Below are positions 17,268 to 27,421 of a stretch of DNA of 64,000 nucleotides, piece by piece. The number at the start of each line of letters is the position of its first letter. Positions within the stretch are counted from its first letter, which is position 1. The stretch lies in NCBI RefSeq assembly GCF_014204535.1, contig NZ_JACHLR010000015.1, positions 1-64,000 on the forward strand, in the 5' to 3' direction. The translations under genes were made by a program, and so were the position numbers. The notes beneath the pieces were generated by a model. It was not told where the DNA came from. It did not search any database and worked only from the letters and a program-made list of their open reading frames with translations. Source of the DNA: Novosphingobium chloroacetimidivorans (GTDB lineage Bacteria; Pseudomonadota; Alphaproteobacteria; Sphingomonadales; Sphingomonadaceae).

Positions 17268-17998
17268 GTGCGCCCTCCCCGCCGACCCGCTTCGTAGCCT
17301 GCCGCCGCAGCCAGGATCACCAACACCGCAACGGCGAGCGCGACGACGCCGTGGTAGTGGCTCCGCCCCAGCATGAAACCAGTGAGCACGGCCAGCACGA
17401 GCGCCACCACCCACGGCCAGAGCGGCGCCGGGCTCACCACCGACGAAGCCGCTGCGACAGGAGCGGACGGAGCCATGGTCGGAACCGGTCCGAGAGGCGC
17501 CGCAGCCGGAACCACCGCCTCGCCATGCTCCGGCGTTGCGGCTGCAGGCTCGCTGCCCCCCGCCACCACTTCGCCGAACTTGGCGAAGAACTTGCCCGCC
17601 AGGTTCTTGGCCGTCGCGTCAATGATCGGGCCGCCGAGCTGCGCCATGCGTCCGCCAACTTCGGCATCGACATCGTAGGACACCAGCGTACCGCCGCCCG
17701 GCGCGTCGGACAGGCGCACGCGCGCACCGCCCTTGGCCGAGCCGGCGATCCCGCCATTGCCCGAACCCGTGATCGTGTAGCCGTTCGGTGCGTCCAAGTC
17801 GGACAGCGCGACATTGCCTTTGAAGCGCGCGCCGATCGGCCCGATCTTGACTTCGGCGACGGCCACGAAGCGGTTCTCGCCATCGCGCTCCAGGCTTTGG
17901 CACCCCGGAATGCACTGCGCCAGCACGGCGGGATCGTTGAGCGCCTTCCACACTTCGTGTCGGTCCGCGGCTATTAGCTGCTCACCCGTCATGCGCAT
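17264..17998 (-). CDS. CoxG-like SRPBCC protein with membrane tail
   Basis: A 244-residue protein. Residues 1-150 are an SRPBCC domain of the CoxG type (EVWKALNDPAVLAQCIPGC, then GPIGARFKGNV). CoxG proteins help recruit or mature the Mo hydroxylase at the membrane. A Pro/Ala-rich linker leads to two hydrophobic helices (PLWPWVVALVLAVLTGFMLG and HGVVALAVAVLVILAAAAGY), so it is probably membrane anchored. It is the first gene of the four-gene operon. Confidence 0.85.
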   Translation of the reverse strand: MRMTGEQLIAADRHEVWKALNDPAVLAQCIPGCQSLERDGENRFVAVAEVKIGPIGARFKGNVALSDLDAPNGYTITGSGNGGIAGSAKGGARVRLSDAPGGGTLVSYDVDAEVGGRMAQLGGPIIDATAKNLAGKFFAKFGEVVAGGSEPAAATPEHGEAVVPAAAPLGPVPTMAPSAPVAAASSVVSPAPLWPWVVALVLAVLTGFMLGRSHYHGVVALAVAVLVILAAAAGYEAGRRGGRT

Positions 17999-18366
17999 TG
18001 GCTACTCTCCCATCGGCAGGCCACGCTTGCACGACCCAGCGATCCACACTGGCTCATTTCATCGCGCGAGTGCGTCGCTAATGCAAGCCCGCAGCGGAAG
18101 AGGGATGCGCGATCGTCGGTGCGTTAGGACCCTGAACCAGCGCAACACCTCGAACCCACGAAGAATGGGACAGCGGGCCATCCGGGCGGCCTGAAGTGTA
18201 CCTCTTGCACGAGGGCGGGGCATGACTGGTAGTGGAGAACAGCCGCCTTTGCGCCTTTGAGCGCGCCAATTCTTCTGTCCCTGTCACCTGTGGATGCGAT
18301 CTTGCCGCCCGATGGCCGCACCCTCTAGGGTGAAGCCATCGCGCCAGCAGGGGATCTCACAAGCGC
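17999..18366. other. Divergent intergenic region between CoxG-like and mtgA genes
   Basis: About 370 bases with no credible gene in any frame. It should contain the promoter of the molybdenum hydroxylase operon (leftwards) and that of mtgA (rightwards). I see no strong promoter hexamers or palindrome. Confidence 0.5.
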
Positions 18367-19035
18367 ATGTTGCGTCTCGCCGCCAAGATCGTGTTCTGGT
18401 TCGTCGCCATCAGCATCGGCCTGACCGTGCTGTTCCGCTTCGTGCCGCCGCCAGTGACCGTAACGATGCTGGTCGACGCCAACGGCATCACCAAGGACTG
18501 GACGCCGCTCAGCCGTATCGACCGCAACATGGTCGCCGCCGCAATCGCCGCCGAGGACGGCAAGTTCTGCAGCCACAACGGCTTCGACACGATCGCGATC
18601 GAGCAGGCGATGGAACGCAACATGCGCGGCGATCGCATCCGCGGCGGCTCGACGATCAGCCAGCAGACGGCCAAGAACGTCTTCCTGTGGCAGGGCGAAG
18701 GCTGGACGCGCTACGTGCGCAAGGGCCTGGAGGTCTGGTTCACCTTCCTGATCGAGAGCCTGTGGGACAAGCGCCGGATCATGGAGATGTACCTCAACGT
18801 CGCCGAGACGGGCATCGGCACTTACGGGGTCGAAGCCGGCTCGCAGCGCTACTTCGGCATGTCCTCGGCGCATCTCACCCCGGCGCAGGCGGCGCGCATG
18901 GCCGCCGCCCTACCCAGCCCCAAGAAGCGCAGCGTCAAGAACCCACGCGGCTTTACCCGGCGCTACGGCAACTCGATCGCGGCCCGCATCGGCGTGGTGA
19001 AGCGGGGCGGTCTCGACGCCTGCGTCTACGATTAA
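18367..19035 (+). CDS. mtgA: Monofunctional peptidoglycan glycosyltransferase MtgA
   Basis: A 222-residue GT51 enzyme that polymerises lipid II into glycan strands. An N-terminal membrane anchor (IVFWFVAISIGLTVLFRF) is followed by the family motifs: AAEDGKFCSHNGFD with the catalytic Glu, RGGSTISQQTAKNVFL, RKGLEVWFTF, and RIMEMYLNVAETG with the second Glu. There is no transpeptidase domain. Length is standard. Confidence 0.95.
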   Translation: MLRLAAKIVFWFVAISIGLTVLFRFVPPPVTVTMLVDANGITKDWTPLSRIDRNMVAAAIAAEDGKFCSHNGFDTIAIEQAMERNMRGDRIRGGSTISQQTAKNVFLWQGEGWTRYVRKGLEVWFTFLIESLWDKRRIMEMYLNVAETGIGTYGVEAGSQRYFGMSSAHLTPAQAARMAAALPSPKKRSVKNPRGFTRRYGNSIAARIGVVKRGGLDACVYD

Positions 19036-19134
19036 GCTTGAGCGAGCGGCGCGTCTAACCGGTCAGGCATTGCGCGCTGTTGCGAATGTACAAAGGCTGC
19101 GCCGTATGCTGCCATCCGCGCATCTCGCGCAAAT

Positions 19135-19160
19135 GAAAAAGGGGAGGCTTTCGCCTCCCC
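19135..19160 (-). terminator. Intrinsic terminator of the TonB receptor gene
   Basis: On the minus strand GGGGAGGC-GAAA-GCCTCCCC followed by TTTTT makes a perfect 8-bp stem with a GNRA loop, about 30 bases beyond the receptor stop codon. Confidence 0.92.
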
Positions 19161-19187
19161 GATCCCAAGCTTAGATGATCCGATCGA

Positions 19188-21821
19188 TCAGAAACCCATG
19201 ATGAAGGTCGCGCTGACCGCCCGTGGCGAGCCAAAATTGACGAACGTGCTGGAGTTGCTCGCGAGCGTGTCCAGGCCGCCGCTGAACGAACCGGCGTAGA
19301 ACTCGTCGAACAGGTTGGTCACGTTGAGCTGGATCTCGCTCTTCGCCAGGCCGAGCTTCTCGAGCTTGTAGCGCAGGTTGAGGTCGACGACCGTGTAGCC
19401 CTTGAACTTCGCACCCGGGAAGATGAGGGTCGGGGTGGACCCAACCTGGACCGTCTGGATCTCGCCGTTCAGGTCGTTCAGGAAGCGCGATCCGGTGTAC
19501 TTGGCCTGTGCGCCGACCTGGAAGTCACCCACGTCCAGCTGCGCGCGGCCGCCGAACAGCCACTTGGGTGCGGCCCGTTCACGCTTGCCCGACGTGCGCA
19601 GGTACGCGATGCCGCCCTGCACATAGCACAGGTTGGCGCGTGCGAGGTCGCTGGTAGCCGCGCAGCTGCTGGTCACCGTGTCGTTCTGGATCTCTGATTC
19701 GATCCACGATCCGAACGCATAGAGCGACAGTGGCTCGATCGGGCGAACCGAGACGCTGGCATCGACGCCGTACTTCTTCACCTTGCCCAGGTTGGTGTCG
19801 GTGGCATTGCCGTCGATGTCATAGGCGGTGACCAGACGGTTGTTGTAGCCCGAATACCATCCGGTGACGGCCGCCTGTACCTTCGACGACTGATAGCGCA
19901 GGCTCAGGTCGAAGCTGTCCGACGTTTCCGGCGTGCGATACGAGGTTTCGTCGTTCGCCGGGAAGAAGAAGGCATTGTACAGGGTGTCGGTGCTCGGAAC
20001 CGAAAGGTTCTTCGCATAGCTCGCTGCGATGCTGACCTGCGGCGTGATCTTGAAGACCGCGCCGACGTTCGGAAGGATCTTGTCGTACTTCAGCTTGCGC
20101 GATTGCGGAAGCGCCGCACCCGACGGGCGACCCGTGACGGGGTTGAACGAGTAAGGATTGGCAGCAGCGTAAGCGGCGGCCTGATCGTCAGGCACGCAGT
20201 TCACGAAGGCGCCGGAGGCGCCGCCGGTGCTCGTCGTGAAGCAGTTCTGGTTCAGGTCGCGCGTGAAGAACGGCGCACGAACGCCGAGCAGCACCGTCAG
20301 TCGATCGTCCATGAAGCCGCCGCGATACTCGCCCGCGATCTGGTGCAGCGTCGCGAAGGACTTGCGATCACGCTTCTGAAGGATGTTGCCGGCGCGATCG
20401 ACCAGTGGATCGTTGACGGCAAAGACATCGGTCGGCTCGCCATTCAGCAGCAGGCTTCCGGCCTCACCGGTCTGGCGGTGCTTCGCACGGTCGAACGAAT
20501 ACGACAGACGAACCCGGTTCGTGTCGTTGATCTCGTATGCGAGGTTGGCGATCGCAACGTAGCGGTTCGTCTTGGTCTGGCTCGGCTGGAGCACAGTCAG
20601 GCGGTCCGACTCGGTGCTGCCGTCGATGATGCCGTTGCGGTTGGTATCTACGCCGAGATTGCCGTCGTTGTTGAGGTCGCGACCGAAGTAGAACGCACCG
20701 CCATAGTTACCGGTGAACCCGCGACCGCCGCTCAGGAAGAAGCCCTCGTTCGCGGACGTGGTGCCACCACCGTTGGCCTTCACGTACTGATAGGCGCCAT
20801 CGACCGAGAGCGTCAGCTTATCGGTCAGATGAAAGAGCGAAGCCAGACGCACGTTGCCGGTGTTCGAGGGATTGTAGCGACGCTCGAAAGAAGTGCCGCA
20901 CGTGTTGGGCGTGCCGCTCAGGCTCACCGTGCAGGGGATGCCACCCGGGATGTTGTAGAACCGGCCGCGCTTGTCACCGCCGAACGCGTTGGGTCGCAGC
21001 GGCGATCCGCCGAAATTGTTGCGGTTCTCGTTATAGTGTCCGGCGATCTGGATGAAATCGCCATCGACGCCGATCGGCTGGTAGACCTTGCCGTTGAACT
21101 GCTTCTTCTCGACCTGACCATAGTCGGCGAACGTGGCGCCATTCCGGGCGTACGAGCCCGCGAACCAGGCCTTCGTGCCGATCGAGGTGAACGCACCTGT
21201 CTGAACCATGCCGAAGAAGCGCTGGAACGAACGGTCCTCGCCACCCGAACCCTTGGCGGCGATGTCGCCGTAGCTCAGGCTGGTGAGCGCGCCGAATTCG
21301 TCCGACGGGGTGATGGTGTTGATGTTGACGGTGCCGCCCACGGCTGCGGCCGTCGGGCTGTCGACGTCCGTGGAACCGAGGTTCACGTTGACCGTCTCGA
21401 CCAGTTCGGCATCGACCTGCTGGTTGCTGTAGATCGCATAGTTGCCGGAATCGTTCAGCGGGATACCGTCGAAAGTCTGGGAAATTCGGCTCGAGTCGAA
21501 GCCGCGGATGGTGAACGAACCGCCGCTCGAGCCCCACGGATCGTTGTTCGTGAAGCTGACGCCGGGAACCAGGTTGATGATTTCGTTGATCGACTGGCCT
21601 GCCCGCTGCGCATCGATGATCTCGCGCCCGATCTCGACCTTTGCCTTGGGCGAATCGGGAATGCGGATACCGGCCACGTCGCCAAGACGGCTGCCGGTGA
21701 CGACGATCGCGTCATCGAAGTCGGCCGAGCCGGTCGACTGTGCGTAAGCCGGGACGGCCGCAGCGGCGATACCGATCGCCAGCGTGCTCGTCGCCTGCGC
21801 GAGAACAGTGTGCAGTTTCAT
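19188..21821 (-). CDS. TonB-dependent outer-membrane receptor
   Basis: An 877-residue receptor. A signal peptide (cleavage after AAVPAYA) precedes the TonB-box-like DDAIVVTG. The plug domain (about 45-170) includes SINEIINLVPGVSF and GFDSSRISQTFDGIPL. The remainder alternates as a 22-strand barrel and ends SATFIMGF with the terminal Phe needed for BAM insertion. The ligand is not evident; absence of a neighbouring hydrolase or siderophore gene gives no clue. A cation diffusion facilitator gene is divergent from it. Confidence 0.92.
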   Translation of the reverse strand: MKLHTVLAQATSTLAIGIAAAAVPAYAQSTGSADFDDAIVVTGSRLGDVAGIRIPDSPKAKVEIGREIIDAQRAGQSINEIINLVPGVSFTNNDPWGSSGGSFTIRGFDSSRISQTFDGIPLNDSGNYAIYSNQQVDAELVETVNVNLGSTDVDSPTAAAVGGTVNINTITPSDEFGALTSLSYGDIAAKGSGGEDRSFQRFFGMVQTGAFTSIGTKAWFAGSYARNGATFADYGQVEKKQFNGKVYQPIGVDGDFIQIAGHYNENRNNFGGSPLRPNAFGGDKRGRFYNIPGGIPCTVSLSGTPNTCGTSFERRYNPSNTGNVRLASLFHLTDKLTLSVDGAYQYVKANGGGTTSANEGFFLSGGRGFTGNYGGAFYFGRDLNNDGNLGVDTNRNGIIDGSTESDRLTVLQPSQTKTNRYVAIANLAYEINDTNRVRLSYSFDRAKHRQTGEAGSLLLNGEPTDVFAVNDPLVDRAGNILQKRDRKSFATLHQIAGEYRGGFMDDRLTVLLGVRAPFFTRDLNQNCFTTSTGGASGAFVNCVPDDQAAAYAAANPYSFNPVTGRPSGAALPQSRKLKYDKILPNVGAVFKITPQVSIAASYAKNLSVPSTDTLYNAFFFPANDETSYRTPETSDSFDLSLRYQSSKVQAAVTGWYSGYNNRLVTAYDIDGNATDTNLGKVKKYGVDASVSVRPIEPLSLYAFGSWIESEIQNDTVTSSCAATSDLARANLCYVQGGIAYLRTSGKRERAAPKWLFGGRAQLDVGDFQVGAQAKYTGSRFLNDLNGEIQTVQVGSTPTLIFPGAKFKGYTVVDLNLRYKLEKLGLAKSEIQLNVTNLFDEFYAGSFSGGLDTLASNSSTFVNFGSPRAVSATFIMGF

Positions 21822-22162
21822 TCGTGGACCCCTGTGAAGGATATTTCGCTTAGTTGGCGGTGCTGATGGCGTCGCCGCGGCATTGCTGCAGCTGCTAAGA
21901 GCAGCGATCTATGACACTATCCTGACACGTTGCACCCAAAACTGCACACAGTGGCGCATTTTTACCGCTGGAGAGTTAGCACCAACCGGGATCGAGTGTT
22001 TTATTTCGATAGATCAACATCTTAAATCACTGATCACCAAGCGCACCTGCTGCAAAGATGTCACACCAATCGTCGGCGACTCGTGACACACACATGCCTT
22101 CCGAGCGTCATCCAATCTTAATACTTGCGGGCTCGCGGGGCTCGGTGCGAATGCACTTCACG
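21822..22162. other. Divergent promoter region of TonB receptor and cation transporter
   Basis: About 340 bases without a convincing gene. Leftwards, the receptor leader has the ribosome binding site CAGGGG about 10 bases before its ATG and a TGTCA direct repeat about 95 and 105 bases upstream. The stretch 21950-22080 is markedly AT-richer than the flanks. No recognisable Fur or Zur site. Confidence 0.5.
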
Positions 22163-23125
22163 ATGAGCCTCTCGCACTCGCACAACCATCGGACAGGTCC
22201 TGAGCATGGCTCTGGCCACTCGCATGGCCACCACCACCATGCCACCGCGCCGGCACCCGGAGGCGGCTCGGCTTTCGCGCTCGCGATCGGCCTCAACTTG
22301 GCCTTCGTGCTCGCGGAGAGCGCCGCTGGCATTCTCAGCGGATCCATCGCGCTGGTCGCGGACGCGGGGCATAACCTGTCGGACGTGCTCTCGCTCGTAC
22401 TTGCGTGGGTCGCGAGCACGCTGGCGCGACGGGCGCCGTCGGACCGGTTCACCTATGGGCTGAAGAGCTCCTCCATCCTCGCCGCCATCGCCAATGCCGC
22501 ACTGCTGTGGGTGGCGGTGGGCGGTATCCTGGTGGAGACGATCCGCCGCCTGGCCGAGCCGGCGCCGATCGGGGGCATGACGATGATCGTGGTCGCGGCG
22601 GCGGGCATCCTGGTCAACGGCGCCTCGGCTCTGCTGTTCGCCAAGGGCAGCAAGTCGGACCTCAACTTGCGCGCCGCCTTCGTCCACCTGATGGCGGATG
22701 CCGCGGTCTCGGCGGGCGTGGTCATCGCCGGAGTGCTGATCCTCGCGACCGGCCTGGCCTGGATCGATCCCCTCGCGTCCTTGCTGGTCACTGCCGTGAT
22801 CGGCTGGTCGAGCTGGGGCCTGATGCGCGACTCGCTGCACCTAGGCCTGCTCGGCGTCCCTGCCAGCATCGACCTTCGCGAGGTCCGCGGTTTCCTCGAA
22901 GGACTGCCCGGAGTGACCCGCGTGCACGACCTGCATGTATGGCCGATGAGCACGACCGAGGCTGCGCTGACGGCGCACCTGGTGATGCCGGAGGGGCAGC
23001 CGGGCGACACCTTCCTCCACAAGGTCGCGCACGATCTCGATCTTCGCTTCGGCATCGGCCATCCCACCTTGCAGATCGAGCTCGGCCACGGCGACTGCGC
23101 GCTTCAGAGCGAGGGAGTGATCTGA
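22163..23125 (+). CDS. Cation diffusion facilitator (CzcD/ZntA-type exporter)
   Basis: A 320-residue metal/proton antiporter. The N-terminus is a His-rich cytoplasmic metal-binding tail (SLSHSHNH, then HSHGHHHH). Six helices follow; the transport-site residues are in VADAGHNLSDVLS (helix II) and FVHLMADAAVS (helix V). The C-terminal cytoplasmic domain starts near SIDLREVRGFLEGLPG and contains HDLHVWPMS. Zn, Co or Cd are likely substrates. Start ATG 22163 is chosen because the His tail begins there; in-frame starts at 22151 and 22058 add poor sequence. Confidence 0.9.
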   Translation: MSLSHSHNHRTGPEHGSGHSHGHHHHATAPAPGGGSAFALAIGLNLAFVLAESAAGILSGSIALVADAGHNLSDVLSLVLAWVASTLARRAPSDRFTYGLKSSSILAAIANAALLWVAVGGILVETIRRLAEPAPIGGMTMIVVAAAGILVNGASALLFAKGSKSDLNLRAAFVHLMADAAVSAGVVIAGVLILATGLAWIDPLASLLVTAVIGWSSWGLMRDSLHLGLLGVPASIDLREVRGFLEGLPGVTRVHDLHVWPMSTTEAALTAHLVMPEGQPGDTFLHKVAHDLDLRFGIGHPTLQIELGHGDCALQSEGVI

Positions 23126-23134
23126 CCGGGCCGT

Positions 23135-23315
23135 TCAGCCCACGAACTCGAGGCGTGCGTCGAAGAAGGCCTCGCGACGCCATGAGCTCTACCATGTGGT
23201 CGGTGACGTAGCGCAGCGTGGCATCGCGGTCCTCCGCGGGAAGATAGTTCTCCGCGAACACCAAACCGCCGAGCGCATCCTTGTAGAGCCGGCGACACCG
23301 CGCGATGTCTGTCAT
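23135..23315 (-). pseudogene. Small conserved-looking gene with a one-base frameshift
   Basis: From ATG 23315 the frame reads MTDIARCRRLYKDALGG, then VFAENYLPAEDRDATL and VTDHMVELMASR. At about 23174 the next frame continues naturally as EAFFDARLEFVG and stops at 23135, giving a compact 60-residue helical protein. As given, the first frame instead runs into Arg-rich nonsense. One missing base, real or a sequencing error, explains this. I do not recognise a function. Confidence 0.5.
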
Positions 23316-23425
23316 CGCGTGGATCGTATGACAAGCAAGGCGGCGACACTCGGATACAATATCGCGATTGCGGGGCACCCGTGGGATGCTACGCCTCGAC
23401 AAGGTCGAACTTGGGGTCGTGTGCC

Positions 23426-24031
23426 ATGAGAACAATGCATCTGCGTACAGCCCTGCTGCCGCTCGCGCTGGCTGCCGGGGCCCTTGCCGGACCGGCGTGG
23501 GCCGATTCCAAAAGCGACTTCCAGGCACGATACGACCAGCTGGAAAAAGCCATGGAAACGCGCGAGCCGGAGCAGGTGCAGCCGTTGGTGACGCCCGACT
23601 ACAGCGTCACCGATATCGGCGGACGCAAGCAGGACCTGGAAGGGATGCTCGATCGCCTGTCGATGATCCCCGTCGATCCGGAGCGGCGCGAGAAGGTCAC
23701 CATCGACTCGGTCGAGTTGCATGGCGACACCGCAGAGGTGCTCAAGCACCGCGAGCGGAGCGGCACGCGCGAAGGACCTGACGGCAAGGAGCACACGATG
23801 AGCTTCGTCGTCGCTTCGCGGGACGCCTGGGTGCAGAGCCCCAAGGGTTGGCTGCTGAAGAGCAGCGAAGCCCAGACGATGACGATCACGCGCGACGGGC
23901 AAGTTGTCCGCCAGATGAAGCAGGGCGATCCGATGCCGCTACGTGGCATGCGCCGCGGTGGCCGTGGGCCAGGCGGCGACGGCATGACACCGCCTCCCGG
24001 AGGGCCGCCGCCTGCCAGCGATGGTGACTGA
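23426..24031 (+). CDS. Secreted NTF2-like (DUF4440-type) protein
   Basis: A 201-residue exported protein. The signal peptide ends GPAWA before DSKSDFQ. Residues 30-160 have the order of a SnoaL/DUF4440 cone fold (ARYDQLEKAMETREPEQVQ, TPDYSVTDIGG, SWV-type late strands) but no clear catalytic residues. The last 35 residues are Gly/Pro/Arg-rich and probably disordered. Start ATG 23426; a second ATG at 23435 is possible. Function unknown. Confidence 0.7.
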   Translation: MRTMHLRTALLPLALAAGALAGPAWADSKSDFQARYDQLEKAMETREPEQVQPLVTPDYSVTDIGGRKQDLEGMLDRLSMIPVDPERREKVTIDSVELHGDTAEVLKHRERSGTREGPDGKEHTMSFVVASRDAWVQSPKGWLLKSSEAQTMTITRDGQVVRQMKQGDPMPLRGMRRGGRGPGGDGMTPPPGGPPPASDGD

Positions 24032-24066
24032 AGCCTGACGAAGCTAAGTGAATTCCCTAGGCACTT

Positions 24067-24128
24067 CGTCATCCCCGCTCAGGCGGGGATCCATCTCCTG
24101 AGGTCGCTTAGCGGGAACCACCTGCAAG
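24067..24128. repeat. Degenerate copy of palindromic repeat family A
   Basis: GTCATCCCCGC..GCGGGGAT then CCATCTCC is one arm of the family A repeat (compare 48956). The second arm is decayed. Confidence 0.55.
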
Positions 24129-24302
24129 TGGACTTCCGCCTTCACCGGCAGGGCAAAATCTAGACGTTCGGACCGGTCCGCGATCCGCCGGCTGATACCC
24201 CGGCGCTAGCAAGCTCCAAGACTGCCGCTGGTCGTCCTGACCGCGCTCCAGCCTAGCCCTTCTGCTGCACCACGCAAGGCATGGACAGGAGGAACGTCGG
24301 CC

Positions 24303-25565
<1,263 letters not shown>

Positions 25566-25692
25566 TCTCGTTCTTGCTGCCCCGGCGCGGGGCGACTCGC
25601 CACCCTTACTCTGCAGGTGGCCTGTTGATCAATCCTAGCGCGCGATCCTTGCGGCGAGGTGAAGGGTGGCCTTGCGGCCACCCGAGGTTCTA

Positions 25693-26364
25693 TCACTTTG
25701 TCTCTTCGGCCTTTTCGGCATCCGGGCGGCTTTCGAACACCTTGTCCACAAGGCCGAAGGCCAATGCTTCGTCGGCCTCGAGGAAGGTGTCGCGATCCAT
25801 GGCTTTCTCGATCTCGTCCAGCGACTTGCCGGTGTACTTGACGTAGAGATCGTTCAGGCGGCGGCGCATCCGCAGGATCTCGCGCGCCTGGATCTCGATG
25901 TCCGACGCCATGCCCTGTGCCCCGCCCGAAGGCTGGTGGACCATGATGCGCGCGTTCGGCAAGGCAATGCGCATGCCCGGCTCACCGGCGGCGAGCAGGA
26001 AGCTGCCCATCGAGGCAGCCTGGCCGATGCACACGGTCGAGACGCGCGGGCGGATGTACTGCATGGTGTCGTGGATCGCCATGCCGGCCGTCACCACGCC
26101 GCCGGGCGAGTTGATGTACATCGAAATATCCTTGGAGGGGTTCTCGCTCTCCAGGAACAGCAGCTGCGCGACGATCAGCGAGGCCATGTGGTCCTCGACC
26201 GCGCCGGTGATGAAGACGATGCGCTCGCGCAGCAGACGCGAGTAGATGTCGAAGCTGCGCTCGCCGCGGCTGGTCTGCTCGACCACCATCGGCACCAGCG
26301 CGCCCGTCACCGGGTCTTGCGTGAACTTACCCTGGGCGCCGCTTGCGCCGAACAAGTCGATCAT
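25693..26364 (-). CDS. clpP: ATP-dependent Clp protease proteolytic subunit ClpP
   Basis: A 223-residue serine protease. The catalytic Ser is in [14 protein letters not shown], the His in MVHQPSGG and the Asp in the region [24 protein letters not shown] is the oxyanion segment. The start is ATG 26364, with AGAGGA six bases upstream; the longer frame begins at a TTG inside that ribosome binding site. Precedes clpX. Confidence 0.98.
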   Translation of the reverse strand: MIDLFGASGAQGKFTQDPVTGALVPMVVEQTSRGERSFDIYSRLLRERIVFITGAVEDHMASLIVAQLLFLESENPSKDISMYINSPGGVVTAGMAIHDTMQYIRPRVSTVCIGQAASMGSFLLAAGEPGMRIALPNARIMVHQPSGGAQGMASDIEIQAREILRMRRRLNDLYVKYTGKSLDEIEKAMDRDTFLEADEALAFGLVDKVFESRPDAEKAEETK

Positions 26365-26492
26365 GGAGGTCCTCTTCAATCTGGAACCGCTATGTCGCGT
26401 GCTGACCGCTCGAGTTCAAGGGGATTAACCGAGGTATCGGCAGGGCGGGTGGCATGTGGCTGGGGATTGTTCCGGTTCGTGCAGGGATGAGG

Positions 26493-27254
26493 CTAGTGCC
26501 GCCAGCCGGCGCGTGGCGCTTCGAGGTGCCCCAGCGTCGGGCGAGCATACCAGTAGCCCTGGTGATAGCGGACGCCCAGTTCATGCAGCGCATGCGCTTC
26601 GGCCGGCGTCTCGACGCCTTCGGCGATGAGGAGCGTGTCGAGCTCGGCGCAGAGGCCGACCATGGCCGAGACAATGGCGCGCCGCCGACGATCTGTGTCG
26701 ATGCCGCGCACCAGTTCCATGTCGAGCTTGATCTCGTCCGGATAGAACCGGGCGAACATATCCAGGCCCGAATGGCCGGCGCCGAAATCGTCGATCGCCA
26801 CGTTGAACCCGATCTGCTTGTAGGTATCGATGATCGAGGAGACATGTTCGGGCGAGCCCATCTGCTCGTTCTCGGTGAACTCGAAGATCAGCCGGTCGAT
26901 CGGCATACCGACCTCACGGGCGGTCTTGAGCGTCAACTGGATGCAGGCCATCGGCGAGTAGACGGCGTTGGGCAGGAAGTTGATCGACAGCCTCGCGTCG
27001 CTGCTCATCAGCCCCGCAGCCATCGCGGTCTCTATCGCCTTGACCCGGCAGGCCTGGTCGAAAGCGTAGCGATTGAGGTCGTCGACCTTGTCCAGCACGG
27101 ACGCCGCGCCCGATCCGTCGGCGCCGCGCACCAACGCCTCATAGGCGAAAACCGTGCCGGTGAGCGTATCGACGATTGGCTGGTAGGCCATCTCGAAAGC
27201 CACGTCGAACCCGGTGCCGTCACGGCAGCCGCTGCAGATACGCTCCATCTTCAT
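26493..27254 (-). CDS. Cyclic-di-GMP phosphodiesterase (EAL domain)
   Basis: A 253-residue stand-alone EAL protein. The catalytic residues look complete: YEALVRG (EAL), NFLPNAVY, EFTENE, AIDDFGAGHSGLDM, IKLDMELV and IAEGVETPAE. It should hydrolyse c-di-GMP to pGpG. The extreme N-terminus has CSGC, a possible redox or metal pair, but there is no sensor domain. It lies between tig and clpP, where most alphaproteobacteria have nothing or lon nearby, and after a tig terminator, so it probably has its own promoter. Confidence 0.9.
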   Translation of the reverse strand: MKMERICSGCRDGTGFDVAFEMAYQPIVDTLTGTVFAYEALVRGADGSGAASVLDKVDDLNRYAFDQACRVKAIETAMAAGLMSSDARLSINFLPNAVYSPMACIQLTLKTAREVGMPIDRLIFEFTENEQMGSPEHVSSIIDTYKQIGFNVAIDDFGAGHSGLDMFARFYPDEIKLDMELVRGIDTDRRRRAIVSAMVGLCAELDTLLIAEGVETPAEAHALHELGVRYHQGYWYARPTLGHLEAPRAGWRH

Positions 27255-27346
27255 GCGCGATGGTTAACCGCCGTATCGCTAAAAAAACATGAAGATGCCG
27301 CAACTTAGATTGAACCCCTTCGCAAACTATGTCGCCTGGACGCAAG

Positions 27347-27378
27347 AAAGGCGCCGTCGGGTTCTCCGCGGCGCCTTT
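27347..27378 (-). terminator. Intrinsic terminator after trigger factor
   Basis: On the minus strand a 10-bp stem AAAGGCGCCG/CGGCGCCTTT with a 12-base loop is followed by TTTCTTG, 44 bases past the tig stop. Confidence 0.75.
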
Positions 27379-27421
27379 CGTTGCAGGTCACCGGCACGGC
27401 AGAACCGCGCCGGCAAGCCAA

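Noticed and set aside
13157..17998. Aerobic carbon monoxide dehydrogenase
   Set aside because: The catalytic loop AYRCSFR is absent (AYRGPWAMESL instead).
20103..21866. 587-residue plus-strand frame opposite the TonB receptor
   Set aside because: It mirrors the receptor and has the typical composition of an antisense shadow in GC-rich DNA.
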